DNA of 32,413 bases from contig CAJXMR010000037.1 in NCBI GenBank assembly GCA_913056305.1, positions 1-32,413 on the forward strand, read 5' to 3'. The translations under genes and the position numbers were made by a program. The notes below the pieces were generated by a model that was not told the DNA's origin, made no database searches, and saw only the letters and a program-made list of their open reading frames with translations. Positions 1-7,974 of the stretch are shown here, piece by piece. The stretch comes from an uncultured Ralstonia sp. Its GTDB lineage: Bacteria; Pseudomonadota; Gammaproteobacteria; Burkholderiales; Burkholderiaceae. How positions within the stretch are numbered: the first letter of the stretch is position 1; the number at the start of each line of letters is the position of its first letter.

Positions 1-15
1 GTGCTCTTCCGATCT
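1..15. other. Illumina adapter remnant at contig end
   Basis: The first 15 bases, GTGCTCTTCCGATCT, are identical to the 3' end of the Illumina TruSeq read-2/index adapter. The native sequence appears to begin at about base 16. The leftward reading frame of the neighbouring transporter runs into this tag without a stop, as expected for an untrimmed contig end and not for biology. Confidence 0.93.
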
Positions 16-893
16 CCCCCCAGAATCAACCCCATCGCCCCCACCAGCGCAGCGCCAACCGACTCGCCAAGCGCCACCGCAGAACACACCATCCCAAACA
101 CCGGCACCCCCAACAGCCCAAGCGAGGTGGTCGTCGCGGGCAACGCCCGGTTGACCGTCGTCACCGCCCAGTACGCCAGCGCAATCCCAAACATGCCGCC
201 ATACAGGAGCAGTGCCATCAGCCGGGGCTGCCAGTCGATCGCAGGCACGCCATCGTGCACAACCGCCAGCGGCACCAGCAGACAGGTGGCCAGCAGCGCC
301 TGCCAGAACACCAGCTCGAACGGCGGCGTCACCCACCTGTGCGAACGCACGTACAGGATGCTGGCCGCCCAGCACAACGCGGCCAGCATCACCAATCCGT
401 TGCCGAAGACGGCGCGCCGGTCGTGCCAATCGAACGTCAGCGGATTGAAGATCAGCAGCAACCCCAACAGCCCCAGCCCGACCCCTAGCAGGCGCCGCCC
501 GGTCAGTGGCTCGCCAAGCAGCAGCCACGCGCCGGGCACGACCCACAGTGGCGTGGTGTAGGCCAGCACCACCGAACGCCCGGCCGGTACGAACTGCAGG
601 CCGAGGCTGACCAGCACCGAAAACGCCGTCATATGCAGCACGCCCACACTGAGGATGACGGGAATGTCACCGCGCTTGGGCACGACGAGCCGGCCGCGCA
701 AGAGGCAGATCGCTAGCAGCGCGACGGTGCCGACCGCCGAGCGCAACGCGACCAGCCAGATCGGCGGCAGGTAGGCCAGCAGTGCCTTGCCCACCGGCCA
801 GTTGATGCCCCACGCCAGCGCGACCACGCCGAGCAGCAGCCATGCAGCACGTGCGTCGCCGGTGGGGGCGGAGGTGCTGACGGCGGCGGTCAT
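16..893 (-). CDS. EamA/DMT-family inner-membrane transporter, C-terminus cut off by contig end
   Basis: This is a drug/metabolite transporter superfamily protein, probably exporting a small metabolite; the substrate cannot be read from sequence. The translation is almost wholly hydrophobic and has the two-fold EamA layout. The first half contains WGINWPVGKALL and then the repeat-end motif of the form VVLAYTTPLWVVPGAWLLLGE. The second half repeats the pattern with NRALPATTTSLGLLGVPVFG and a final LGESVG segment. About 292 codons are present before the adapter bases, against roughly 300 in the family, so only the last few residues and the stop are missing. The ATG at 893 overlaps the stop of the upstream FMN-binding gene (ATGA), which indicates translational coupling in a two-gene operon. 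A MocR-type regulator is transcribed divergently from that operon. Confidence 0.9.
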
Positions 894-1573
894 GACGTCA
901 TCGCCTGGTCGGCGGGTTCGTCCGCACGGGCCTGCCATTGCCGCACATAGGCAGGCATGCCGGAGGGCGCGGCCTCGACGATCGGCATCTGCGGCTGCAA
1001 TGCCATCGGCAGCACGCCCGCCCAGACGGGGATGTCCATATCCTCCTCATCATCCTTCGGCCCGCCGGTGCGGATCTTGGATGCCGCCTCATCCAGCGCA
1101 ATGCGCAGCACGGTCGTCGCCGCCAGCTCCTTGCTGTTGCCGGGGCGCACCTCGCCCGAGCGGCCGGGCGCGATGAACTCGACAAAGGTATCGAGCGCTG
1201 CCACCTTGGCCGCGCCTTCCACCACCTCGAACGCGCCGTAGACCACCGCCGAGCGGTAGTTCATCGAATGGTGGAATGCCGAGCGCGCCAGCACCAGCCC
1301 ATCGAGGTGCGTGATGGTCGCGCACACCTGCGCGCCGCTGGCGGCCAGCTTGAGCATGCGGCTGCCGTTGGAGCCGTGGATATAGAGGTGATCTCCCTCG
1401 CGCCAGCAGGCGGTGGGGATGCAATGCACGCCGTGTTCGTCTGCAAAGGCGAGGTGGCACAGGTAGGCCGCGTCGATGATGGTGTACAGCGTGGTGCGGT
1501 CGTAGTGGCTGCGCTGGGCGACGCGGCGCACGCGCGTGCGTGCGGACGGTGGCGTGGCTTCGGTCGTCGTCAT
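890..1573 (-). CDS. Pyridoxamine 5'-phosphate oxidase-like FMN-binding split-barrel protein
   Basis: This 227-aa protein resembles the PNPOx-like/NimA-type flavin reductase group: small FMN-binding split barrels that often reduce or bind small molecules. Features seen include an N-terminal TLYTIIDAAYLCHLAF strand-helix, a central strand pair around CWREGDHLYIHGSNGSRML, and the THLDGLVLARSAFHHSMNYRS segment typical of the family (flavin or substrate contact region). The start at 1573 is chosen because CAGGAG lies 8 bases upstream; a further in-frame ATG at 1606 has no such site. The stop overlaps the start of the EamA exporter. It diverges from the MocR regulator by a short gap with an inverted repeat. 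That layout suggests a regulated vitamin-B6-like or amine-responsive unit, which is inference. Confidence 0.85.
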   Translation of the reverse strand: MTTTEATPPSARTRVRRVAQRSHYDRTTLYTIIDAAYLCHLAFADEHGVHCIPTACWREGDHLYIHGSNGSRMLKLAASGAQVCATITHLDGLVLARSAFHHSMNYRSAVVYGAFEVVEGAAKVAALDTFVEFIAPGRSGEVRPGNSKELAATTVLRIALDEAASKIRTGGPKDDEEDMDIPVWAGVLPMALQPQMPIVEAAPSGMPAYVRQWQARADEPADQAMTS

Positions 1574-1602
1574 GGCAAGGCTCCTGAGCATTGGGAATGC
1601 GT

Positions 1603-1641
1603 CCACGATAAGAAAATCGTGGCACCATGCGTAGACCCACG
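1603..1641. promoter_or_regulatory. Candidate MocR operator: perfect inverted repeat plus third half-site
   Basis: CCACGAT (1603-1609) and ATCGTGG (1616-1622) form a perfect 7+7 inverted repeat around a 6-base spacer. A third CCACG half-site follows at 1637-1641. It lies between the divergent FMN-protein gene and the MocR-type regulator gene, 30-50 bases from the first start codon. MocR-family proteins typically bind repeated half-sites in exactly such shared promoter regions. Assignment to this regulator is inference. Confidence 0.5.
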
Positions 1642-1665
1642 TATCAGATGATTGATGGAGCCAAG

Positions 1666-3135
1666 ATGGACTACGGTGTGCTGCTGTCGAGTTTCGAGCG
1701 CGAGACCGGCCGCGAGGCCCTGGTGCGGATGTCGCGGCAGCACCGTCTGTATGCCTGCCTGCGCGCGGCCATCCTGAGCGGCAAGAGCGAAGAGGGCACC
1801 CGCCTGCTGCCTTCGCGTGCCCTGGCCGATGAGTTGTCGATGGCGCGCAACTCGGTGCTGTATGCGTATGAGCGGCTGGCCTCCGAGGGCTTCGTGGTCG
1901 GGCGGCGGCAGGGGACGGTGGTGGCGCGCGTCGGCTTGCAGCAGGCGCCTGCGCAAACGCCGGCGCAGGCGCAGGCGCTCACATTATCCAAGCGTGTTGC
2001 CCACATCGAACGCCCCGGCAACGGCATGGACGACCCGCTGCCCTTCCTGCCCGGCTCGCCCGCGCTCGACGAATTCCCGCTCGCGCAATGGCGACGCTGC
2101 ATGGAGCGCGCCTGGCGCAACGTCGGTCCCGCCCAGCTCGGCTACATGCCGGTCGAAGGCAACGTCGCGCTGCGCCAGGCGATTGCCGAGTACCTGCGCG
2201 TCTCGCGCGGCGTGCGCTGCGAGGCCGCGCAGGTGTTCATCACCGACGGCACCCAGAACGGGCTGGACCTGTGCGCCCGCACCCTGGCCGATGCCGGCGA
2301 CAACGCCTGGGTCGAAAACCCCGGCTACAACGGCGCGCGCTGCGCGTTCCAGGCCGCCAACCTGCGGCTGGTGCCGATTCCCGTCGATGCCGATGGCCTC
2401 GCCCCGCGCCCAGAGCATTGGCGTGACACGCCGCCGCGCCTGATCTACATCACGCCGTCGCACCAGTACCCGCTGGGCGCGGTGATGAGCCTGGAGCGGC
2501 GGCTGGCGTTGGTGGCGCAGGCGCGCGCGGCCGGCGCGTGGATCATCGAAGACGACTACGACAGCGAATTCCGCCACCAGGGTGCGCCGCTCTCCGCCGT
2601 GCAGGGCTTGGCCGAAGACGCGCCCGTGATCTACCTCGGCACTTTCAGCAAGGTGATGTTTCCGGCGTTGCGGATCGGCTTCATGGTGGTGCCGCCCGCG
2701 CTGGCGCCGGTGCTGCGGCGCACCGCCGGGGCGCTGATGCTGCGCGGGCGGGTGGCCGAGCAACTGGCGCTGGCGGACTTCATTGAGGCGGGGCATTTCA
2801 CGCGGCATCTGCGGCGCATGCGGCGGCTGTATGCCGAGCGGCGCGCGGCGCTGCAGGATGCGCTGGAGCGACATCTGGGTGGCGTGCTGACCGTGTCCGG
2901 CGGGGCCGGGGGGATGCATCTCTCGGTGCGGCTGGATGTGCCGATCGCCGATACGGAGGTCAGCCGCGTGGGGCGCACGCGGGGGCTGGTGCTGCGGCCG
3001 CTGTCGCGGTTTTGTTTGCCGGATACGCAGGGGGCGTACAACGGGCTGGTGCTGGGGTATGGCGGCGTGCCCGCTGCCCAGATGGAGGGGTTGGTGCGAA
3101 CGCTTGGCGAGGTGATCGGTGAGCTGGTGTCTTGA
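1666..3135 (+). CDS. MocR/PdxR-type GntR transcriptional regulator with aminotransferase-like domain
   Basis: This 489-aa fusion regulator has an N-terminal GntR-type winged helix (about residues 25-90, with LPSRALADELSMARNSV for helix-turn-helix and recognition helix). A fold-type I aminotransferase-like domain follows and is expected to bind pyridoxal phosphate. Family motifs seen are PGY around 219-221, ITPSHQYPLG at 262-271, EDDYDSEFR at 295-303, and GTFSKVMFPALRIGF, in which K329 is the predicted PLP-binding lysine. The start at 1666 is preferred over the upstream in-frame ATG at 1627, because GGAG sits 5 bases before it. It is divergent from the FMN-protein/EamA operon, which it probably controls in response to an amine, amino acid or B6 vitamer. 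The effector is unknown. Confidence 0.93.
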   Translation: MDYGVLLSSFERETGREALVRMSRQHRLYACLRAAILSGKSEEGTRLLPSRALADELSMARNSVLYAYERLASEGFVVGRRQGTVVARVGLQQAPAQTPAQAQALTLSKRVAHIERPGNGMDDPLPFLPGSPALDEFPLAQWRRCMERAWRNVGPAQLGYMPVEGNVALRQAIAEYLRVSRGVRCEAAQVFITDGTQNGLDLCARTLADAGDNAWVENPGYNGARCAFQAANLRLVPIPVDADGLAPRPEHWRDTPPRLIYITPSHQYPLGAVMSLERRLALVAQARAAGAWIIEDDYDSEFRHQGAPLSAVQGLAEDAPVIYLGTFSKVMFPALRIGFMVVPPALAPVLRRTAGALMLRGRVAEQLALADFIEAGHFTRHLRRMRRLYAERRAALQDALERHLGGVLTVSGGAGGMHLSVRLDVPIADTEVSRVGRTRGLVLRPLSRFCLPDTQGAYNGLVLGYGGVPAAQMEGLVRTLGEVIGELVS

Positions 3136-3197
3136 TCGCTCCAGGTGCGGCTTTCATCCCCGGCGGTTGTGGCGAATCGCCCGCGAAGGGCCAAGGT

Positions 3198-3872
3198 TCA
3201 GGGCACGCATTCGCCCAGGAGCATGCCTGTCACGCCGGCCAACCCTTCCACCGTCCACCCGCCCCCCAACAACATGCGCCGTGTCTCCAGGCTATCGAGC
3301 ACCGCGCCCGAGACGCGCGCCCCCAGATAGGTTAGCCGCTTGCGCTCCACCCGCACATACCCAGACGGATACCGCCGCGCCAGCGATTCCCACAGCGCAT
3401 GTGCCCCCGCTGACTGCCGCGCTCCGCTCATCAGGCACCAGCCGCTCTCCAGCGCCCGCCGATACACCGCAGAAGCCAGCCCTCGCCGCTGATACCCCGC
3501 GGCATACTTGGAGTGCGGCGCCCGCAGATAGCGATCCGCCCGCCGATCCAGTTCGATCAGCCGGTTGAACACCGTGTAGCCCGCCAGCCGCCGCTGCGCG
3601 ATGTCCTCCACATAAATGTAGAGCTCGCCATCGGCCTCGCGCGTATGCAGGCGAAAGCCGGGGATGCCCGAGCCCGCCGTGTCCATGCCATGCAGCGGGG
3701 TGCTGGGCTGGTATATCCGTTCGTAAAGCGCATCCAGTTCGCGATCGACATCGGCCGGCGTCTGGTCCACGTCGATACGCAGCCCTAGCGGGCGCAACAG
3801 CCTGCGCACCGGCGCGGCCAGGTCGGGCACGATGGGCAAGTGCAGGCCGGGCAGGATCAGCGCGCTGTGCAT
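3198..3872 (-). CDS. GNAT-like N-acetyltransferase partnered with a hexapeptide-solenoid protein
   Basis: This 224-aa predicted soluble protein has a GNAT-like C-terminal half. The segment YQRRGLASAVYRRALESG (127-144) looks like the acetyl-CoA pyrophosphate-binding loop and helix, and SAGAHALWESLARR (154-167) matches the following GNAT helix in which a tyrosine or aromatic often acts. The N-terminal 100 residues contain a beta strand ELYIYVED (83-90) but are not recognised. The start at 3872 has GGGAGG 5 bases upstream. Its first 16 bases overlap the end of the upstream solenoid gene, so the two are very probably co-translated. The substrate is unknown; modification of the solenoid partner or of a co-exported protein is only a hypothesis. 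It converges on the MocR gene with a 62-base gap. Confidence 0.7.
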   Translation of the reverse strand: MHSALILPGLHLPIVPDLAAPVRRLLRPLGLRIDVDQTPADVDRELDALYERIYQPSTPLHGMDTAGSGIPGFRLHTREADGELYIYVEDIAQRRLAGYTVFNRLIELDRRADRYLRAPHSKYAAGYQRRGLASAVYRRALESGWCLMSGARQSAGAHALWESLARRYPSGYVRVERKRLTYLGARVSGAVLDSLETRRMLLGGGWTVEGLAGVTGMLLGECVP

Positions 3873-4732
3873 GGCACCTCCCAATGGCCGCTGATCAGCT
3901 GTGGCGGCCGTGCGTGCGCCAGCACCCGTGCGCTGGCCGGCCAATCCGCCATGCGCACACCGAGGCCGGCATAGATGCCATAGCCCACGCCCGCCAGGAT
4001 CGTGCCGTCCGCCTCGATGCCTTCTCCGGCGCGGATGGCGCCGTCGCATTCCACATCGCCGCCGGCCTTGATGCCCCAGCCGGCTTCCAGGTGGGTACCG
4101 GCCCGCAGCCAACCGCCCGCGAGAATGCCGCAGGCGGCGGCGACACCCGCGTGGCCGTGCAGATCACCCCCCGCGCGGATGCCCTTGCCGCTGCGCAGCG
4201 GACCGTGCACCAGCGCGTCTTCACCGATCACGATGTCGCTGGCGGTCTCGACGCCCGCGTCGCAGTGCAGATCGCGCCGCACGCGCAGCAGCCCGCCGCC
4301 GCGCAGCGCGCCGGCGGCGGTCACGCTCCAGTCTGCGCGGATATCGCCGCCAGCCTCGATGGTGCCGTCGCAATGCAGCGCACCGGCGGTCTCGAGGTCG
4401 CCGCCGGCCGTGATGGCCTCGCCCGCTCGGATGCCGCCGCCCGCGCGGATGGCACCGCCTGCACGCAGCACGGTGCCAATGTGCAGGCCGCCCCGTACGA
4501 CGATGGTGCCCGCAAAGACGAGCGCATCGGCCTCGATGGCATCGGCTTCGAGGATGGCATCGGTGGCGCCGAATTGGTCGAGCAGCCAGCAGGCATCGGT
4601 GATGCGCCCATCGCGCACCAGGCCGTCGAGCAGGTGTTGATAATCGGTGCCGCCGTCACGATTGCGGACGTACCAGCGGTAGCCACTCGCGCACGGGCGC
4701 TTGGCCTTGATGAAGTTCTGGGTGAGTTCCAT
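3857..4732 (-). CDS. Hexapeptide-repeat (predicted beta-solenoid) protein of unknown function
   Basis: This 291-aa protein has no signal peptide or membrane segment. Residues 1-60 form a small helical domain with CASGYRWYV (14-22) and DACWLLDQFG (46-55). From about residue 71 to 262 the chain is a nearly unbroken run of some 32 six-residue units of the pattern [L/I/V]-x-A-G-G-x, for example IRAGGG IRAGEA ITAGGD. A period of six with an aliphatic residue at position 1 predicts a triangular beta-solenoid, as in left-handed beta-helix or bactofilin-like folds; about ten turns would fit. The start at 4732 has AGGAAGTG upstream. It overlaps the following acetyltransferase gene by 16 bases. Possible roles are a scaffold, a polymerising protein or a secreted effector; none is shown by the sequence. 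Confidence 0.75.
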   Translation of the reverse strand: MELTQNFIKAKRPCASGYRWYVRNRDGGTDYQHLLDGLVRDGRITDACWLLDQFGATDAILEADAIEADALVFAGTIVVRGGLHIGTVLRAGGAIRAGGGIRAGEAITAGGDLETAGALHCDGTIEAGGDIRADWSVTAAGALRGGGLLRVRRDLHCDAGVETASDIVIGEDALVHGPLRSGKGIRAGGDLHGHAGVAAACGILAGGWLRAGTHLEAGWGIKAGGDVECDGAIRAGEGIEADGTILAGVGYGIYAGLGVRMADWPASARVLAHARPPQLISGHWEVPCTAR

Positions 4733-5158
4733 GGGGTCACTTCCTGCGGCGGCGTCCGGCGCATGGGCGCGCGGACGTGCCGTGGCACGACGCGGGCGGG
4801 CGTCATGCACGTGGTGTTGTCAGGGGAGGCTGAGGCGGCGGGCCGTGCGAAGCTGGAGGCCTGATGGCCGGCGCCCCGCACGGCTTACGAAAGCCGGGCG
4901 AGCAGGATGTGACGGATGGCCGCGTGGGCCGGGAGGGGATCATGCGCGACGCCGGCACGCGCGCACGCGTCGCCGGCAGGCAGGGCCTGCGCGGGCTGGG
5001 CGCGGTGGTACGACGGGCGAGGCATGATCGGTGGAATGGGTGTCAGCAAGAACAACCCGCCAGCATGACGGCGGTCACGCGGCATGTCCATGCGGCCGGG
5101 TGCTGCACCCGGGCGGCGACACCAATCGTTGCAATGGTGTCGCAGATGCCCGACAGAT
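4733..5158. other. Intergenic region, no convincing gene
   Basis: These 426 bases lie between the start of the leftward solenoid gene and the end of gspF. Short frames exist on both strands, but they have poor ribosome sites and no recognisable motif. The left part should carry the promoter of the solenoid/acetyltransferase unit, though I see no clear -10/-35 pair. The right end carries the hairpins listed separately. Confidence 0.6.
5096..5143 (-). terminator. Two hairpins at the 3' end of the gsp operon
   Basis: GCGACACCA (5116-5124) and TGGTGTCGC (5135-5143) form a perfect 9-bp stem with a 10-base loop, 15 bases past the gspF stop. CCGGGTGC/GCACCCGG (5096-5103, 5105-5112) is a second near-continuous palindrome. 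Neither is followed by a T run. They may act as a transcript 3'-end stabiliser or a Rho-assisted terminator; a classical intrinsic terminator is unlikely. Confidence 0.45.
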
Positions 5159-6370
5159 TCAGTGCACCAGCTGGTTGATCTCGATGATCGGCATCAGCAC
5201 CGCCAGCACGATCAGCAGCACCACCACGCCCATCGTCAGAATCAGCGCGGGTTCGAGCAGGCCGGTGAGGAACAGCGTGCGGCGCTCCAGCTCCTGGGCT
5301 TCGCCCTGCGCAGCGCGTTCGAGCATGGCGGGCAGGTTGCCGGTGGCTTCGCCCGAGCGGATCAAATGCACCAGCACGGGCGGAAACTGGTTCTGCGCCG
5401 CCAGCGCGCGCGCCAGCGAGGTGCCTTCGCGCACGCGTGTGGAGGCATCCTCCACGTTGGTCTTGAGGGCGACGTTGTTGAGCGTCTCGCCGGCCGCCTG
5501 CAGGCCGCGCAGGATCGGCACGCCGGCGCTGGTAAGGATGGCCAGCGTGCTGGCAAAGCGCGCGGTGTTGTAGCCGCGCACGAGCTTGCCAAACAGCGGC
5601 GCCGTCAGCAGCCACTTATGCCACGACAGCCGCAGCGCCGGCTGCTTGAGCAGGTTGCGGATGATCAGCCCAATCACCACCAGCACGATCGCCGCCAGCC
5701 AGCCCCAGTTGCGCACGAAGTCCGACAGCCACAGCATGATGACGGTCAGCGTCGGCAGCTTCTGTTTGGTGTTGGCGAACACGCTCACCACCTGCGGCAC
5801 CACGTACGACAGCAGGAAGATCACGATGGCAAACGCCACCACCGTCACGATGGCGGGGTAGGTGAAGGCCAGCTTGATCTTGGAGGTGAGCGCGTTGCGG
5901 CTTTCGATGTAATCGGCCAGGCGCGTGAGCACCAGACCCAGGTTGCCCGAGTGCTCGCCGGCCGAGACCAGCGCGCGGTAGATGTCCGGAAAGTCGCGCG
6001 GGTGCTGCGCCAGCGCCACCGACAGCGAGCTGCCGCCCACCACCTCTGAGCGGATGGCGGCCAGCAGTTCGCCCACGTAGGCGCGCTCGGCCTGGTCGGC
6101 CAGCGCGGCGAGCGCCTCATCCAGCGGCAGGCCGGCGACCAGCAGGCTGGCGAGCTGGCGCGTGACCAGCGCGTTCTCCTGCGCGGTGAGCCGCTTGCCG
6201 AAGCTCGATGCGGCGCGCTTGGTCGCCTGCGCGCCGAGCGCATCGACCACCAGCGGCGTGAGCCCGCGTGCGCGCAGCACGGTGCGCGCCTGGCGCGCGC
6301 TGTCGGCTTCGATGACGCCCTTGTCGGTGCGGCCGGAGGCGTCGGCGGCTTCGTAGCGGAAGGCTGGCAT
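5159..6370 (-). CDS. gspF: T2SS inner-membrane platform protein GspF
   Basis: This 403-aa polytopic inner-membrane protein is the core platform of the type II secretion machine and couples the GspE ATPase to pseudopilus assembly. The family's usual start, MPAFRYEAADASGR, is present, with the length expected for GspF. Two T2SSF domains are visible: one with LTRQLASLLVAGLPLDEAL and PDIYRALVSAGEHSGNL, the other with FASTLAILTSAGVPIL and VHLIRSGEATGNLPAML. Three hydrophobic segments occur, including AFAIVIFLLSYVVPQVV and a C-terminal LTMGVVVLLIVLAVLMPI. It is the last gene of the leftward gsp operon, 25 bases after gspE. Confidence 0.97.
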   Translation of the reverse strand: MPAFRYEAADASGRTDKGVIEADSARQARTVLRARGLTPLVVDALGAQATKRAASSFGKRLTAQENALVTRQLASLLVAGLPLDEALAALADQAERAYVGELLAAIRSEVVGGSSLSVALAQHPRDFPDIYRALVSAGEHSGNLGLVLTRLADYIESRNALTSKIKLAFTYPAIVTVVAFAIVIFLLSYVVPQVVSVFANTKQKLPTLTVIMLWLSDFVRNWGWLAAIVLVVIGLIIRNLLKQPALRLSWHKWLLTAPLFGKLVRGYNTARFASTLAILTSAGVPILRGLQAAGETLNNVALKTNVEDASTRVREGTSLARALAAQNQFPPVLVHLIRSGEATGNLPAMLERAAQGEAQELERRTLFLTGLLEPALILTMGVVVLLIVLAVLMPIIEINQLVH

Positions 6371-6395
6371 GGGTAGCTACTCGCTCAGTCGCGCC

Positions 6396-7952
6396 TTAGT
6401 CACGTGTTACGCGCAGCACTTCTTCGAGCGACGTGGCGCCCACGTCGATCCAGCGCTGCGCATCAGCGCGCATGGTCTGCATGCCCTGGCCGATGGCGAA
6501 TGACTTGATCTCGGATTCAGCGGCCTGGCGGTGGATCATGGTCTGGATTTCGGGCGTGACGGTCAGCAGCTCGTAGACGCCGGTGCGGCCCTGATAGCCG
6601 GAGTTGCCGCAGCGCTCGCAGCCGACGTGGTGCCACACCGAGCGATGTGACGGCCCCGCCGGCGCCACGCCGTCGACGGCTGGCGTCCCGGCTACGGCCT
6701 CCACCTCGGCGGGCGTGAGTTCCAGCACTTCCTCGCGGCGGCAGTGCACGCACAGGCGGCGCACCAGCCGCTGCGCCAGCACGCCCAGCAGCGACGACGA
6801 CAGCAGGAACGGCTCGATCCCCATGTCGATCAGTCGCGTGACGGCCGAAGCGGAGTCGTTGGTGTGCAGCGTCGCCAGCACTAGGTGACCGGTCAACGAG
6901 GCCTGCACGGCGATCTGTGCGGTCTCCAGGTCGCGGATTTCCCCGATCATCACCACGTCCGGGTCCTGGCGCAGGATGGCGCGCAGGGCCTTGGCGAAGG
7001 TCATGTCGATCTTCGGGTTGACCTGGGTCTGGCCGATGCCGTCCAGGTCGTACTCGATCGGGTCTTCCACCGTCATGATGTTGGTGGAGGCCGCGTCCAG
7101 GCGCGACAGCGCCGCGTACAGCGTGGTCGTCTTGCCGGAACCGGTCGGGCCGGTGACGAGCACGATGCCGTGCGGCTGGTTGACCAGGCGGTCGAAGCGC
7201 GCCAGCGTCTCGGCGCCCATGCCGAGCTTGCCGAGGTCCAGCCGGCCGGCTTCCTTGTCGAGCAGACGCAGCACCGCGCGCTCGCCGTGGCCGGTGGGCA
7301 GGGTGGAGACGCGCACGTCAACCGGGCGCCCGCCCACGCGCAGCGTGATGCGGCCGTCCTGCGGCAGGCGTTTCTCGGCGATGTCGAGCTGCGCCATGAT
7401 CTTGATGCGCGAAATGAGCGCGCCGTGCAGCGCCTTCTTCGGGCGCACCACGTCGCGCAGCGTGCCGTCCACGCGGAAGCGCACCACCGAGGCGTTCTCG
7501 AACGGCTCGATATGGATATCGGACGCGCCTTCGCGCGCAGCCTGCGTGAGCAGCGCATTGATCATGCGGATGATCGGCGCGTCGTCTTCCGATTCGAGCA
7601 GGTCTTCCACGGCGGGAATGTCCTGCATCAGGCGCGACAGGTCGACTTCGCCTTCCACCTCGCCTACCACCTGGGCGGCGCTGCCGTCCTGGGCGTTGTA
7701 GGCGGTTTGCGTGGCGGTGGAGAGGGCGCCGGTGTCCAGGTTCACGATCCGCAGCGCGCCGTACACGCGGGCCAGTTCGGCCAATGCGGTGCGCGACGTC
7801 TCCGGGCACACCCACACTTCGAGCGTGTCAACGTCCTGCCGGGCGACCAGCAAGCGGGCGTCGCGTGCAAAGGCGTACGGCACCAGCCGCACGGCCGATT
7901 GCGAAGGTGGTTCGAGCGTGCGCGCGTCGGTGAGGGGGGCTTGCGTGGCCAT
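6396..7952 (-). CDS. gspE: T2SS cytoplasmic ATPase GspE
   Basis: This 518-aa hexameric secretion ATPase powers pseudopilus growth, bound to GspL and GspF. The Walker A motif GPTGSGKTT is at 268-276, the Asp box region around VEDPIEYDLDGIGQTQVN follows, and the Walker B motif DVVMIGEIRD is at 332-341. The His box is in LVLATLHTNDS. A zinc-binding four-cysteine element is intact at C401/C404 and C445/C448, with a long insert between the pairs. The start at 7952 is chosen over the much longer open frame because AAGGA lies about 9 bases upstream and the N-terminus then matches the family length. It sits 22 bases after gspD. Confidence 0.97.
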   Translation of the reverse strand: MATQAPLTDARTLEPPSQSAVRLVPYAFARDARLLVARQDVDTLEVWVCPETSRTALAELARVYGALRIVNLDTGALSTATQTAYNAQDGSAAQVVGEVEGEVDLSRLMQDIPAVEDLLESEDDAPIIRMINALLTQAAREGASDIHIEPFENASVVRFRVDGTLRDVVRPKKALHGALISRIKIMAQLDIAEKRLPQDGRITLRVGGRPVDVRVSTLPTGHGERAVLRLLDKEAGRLDLGKLGMGAETLARFDRLVNQPHGIVLVTGPTGSGKTTTLYAALSRLDAASTNIMTVEDPIEYDLDGIGQTQVNPKIDMTFAKALRAILRQDPDVVMIGEIRDLETAQIAVQASLTGHLVLATLHTNDSASAVTRLIDMGIEPFLLSSSLLGVLAQRLVRRLCVHCRREEVLELTPAEVEAVAGTPAVDGVAPAGPSHRSVWHHVGCERCGNSGYQGRTGVYELLTVTPEIQTMIHRQAAESEIKSFAIGQGMQTMRADAQRWIDVGATSLEEVLRVTRD

Positions 7953-7974
7953 GGTCGCGGTCCTTTTCGCTGCC

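Noticed and set aside
1..561. Plus-strand open frame of 186 codons at the contig start
   Set aside because: It is the antisense shadow of the EamA transporter and begins inside the sequencing adapter; its composition has no protein-like pattern.
4951..5000. GC-rich repeats around GCCGGC and CAGGGCCTGC
   Set aside because: Short, imperfect and without periodicity; not a CRISPR or an integration site.
4864..5178. 104-codon frame in the gap before gspF
   Set aside because: No good ribosome site, no motif, and it overlaps the hairpins and the end of gspF.
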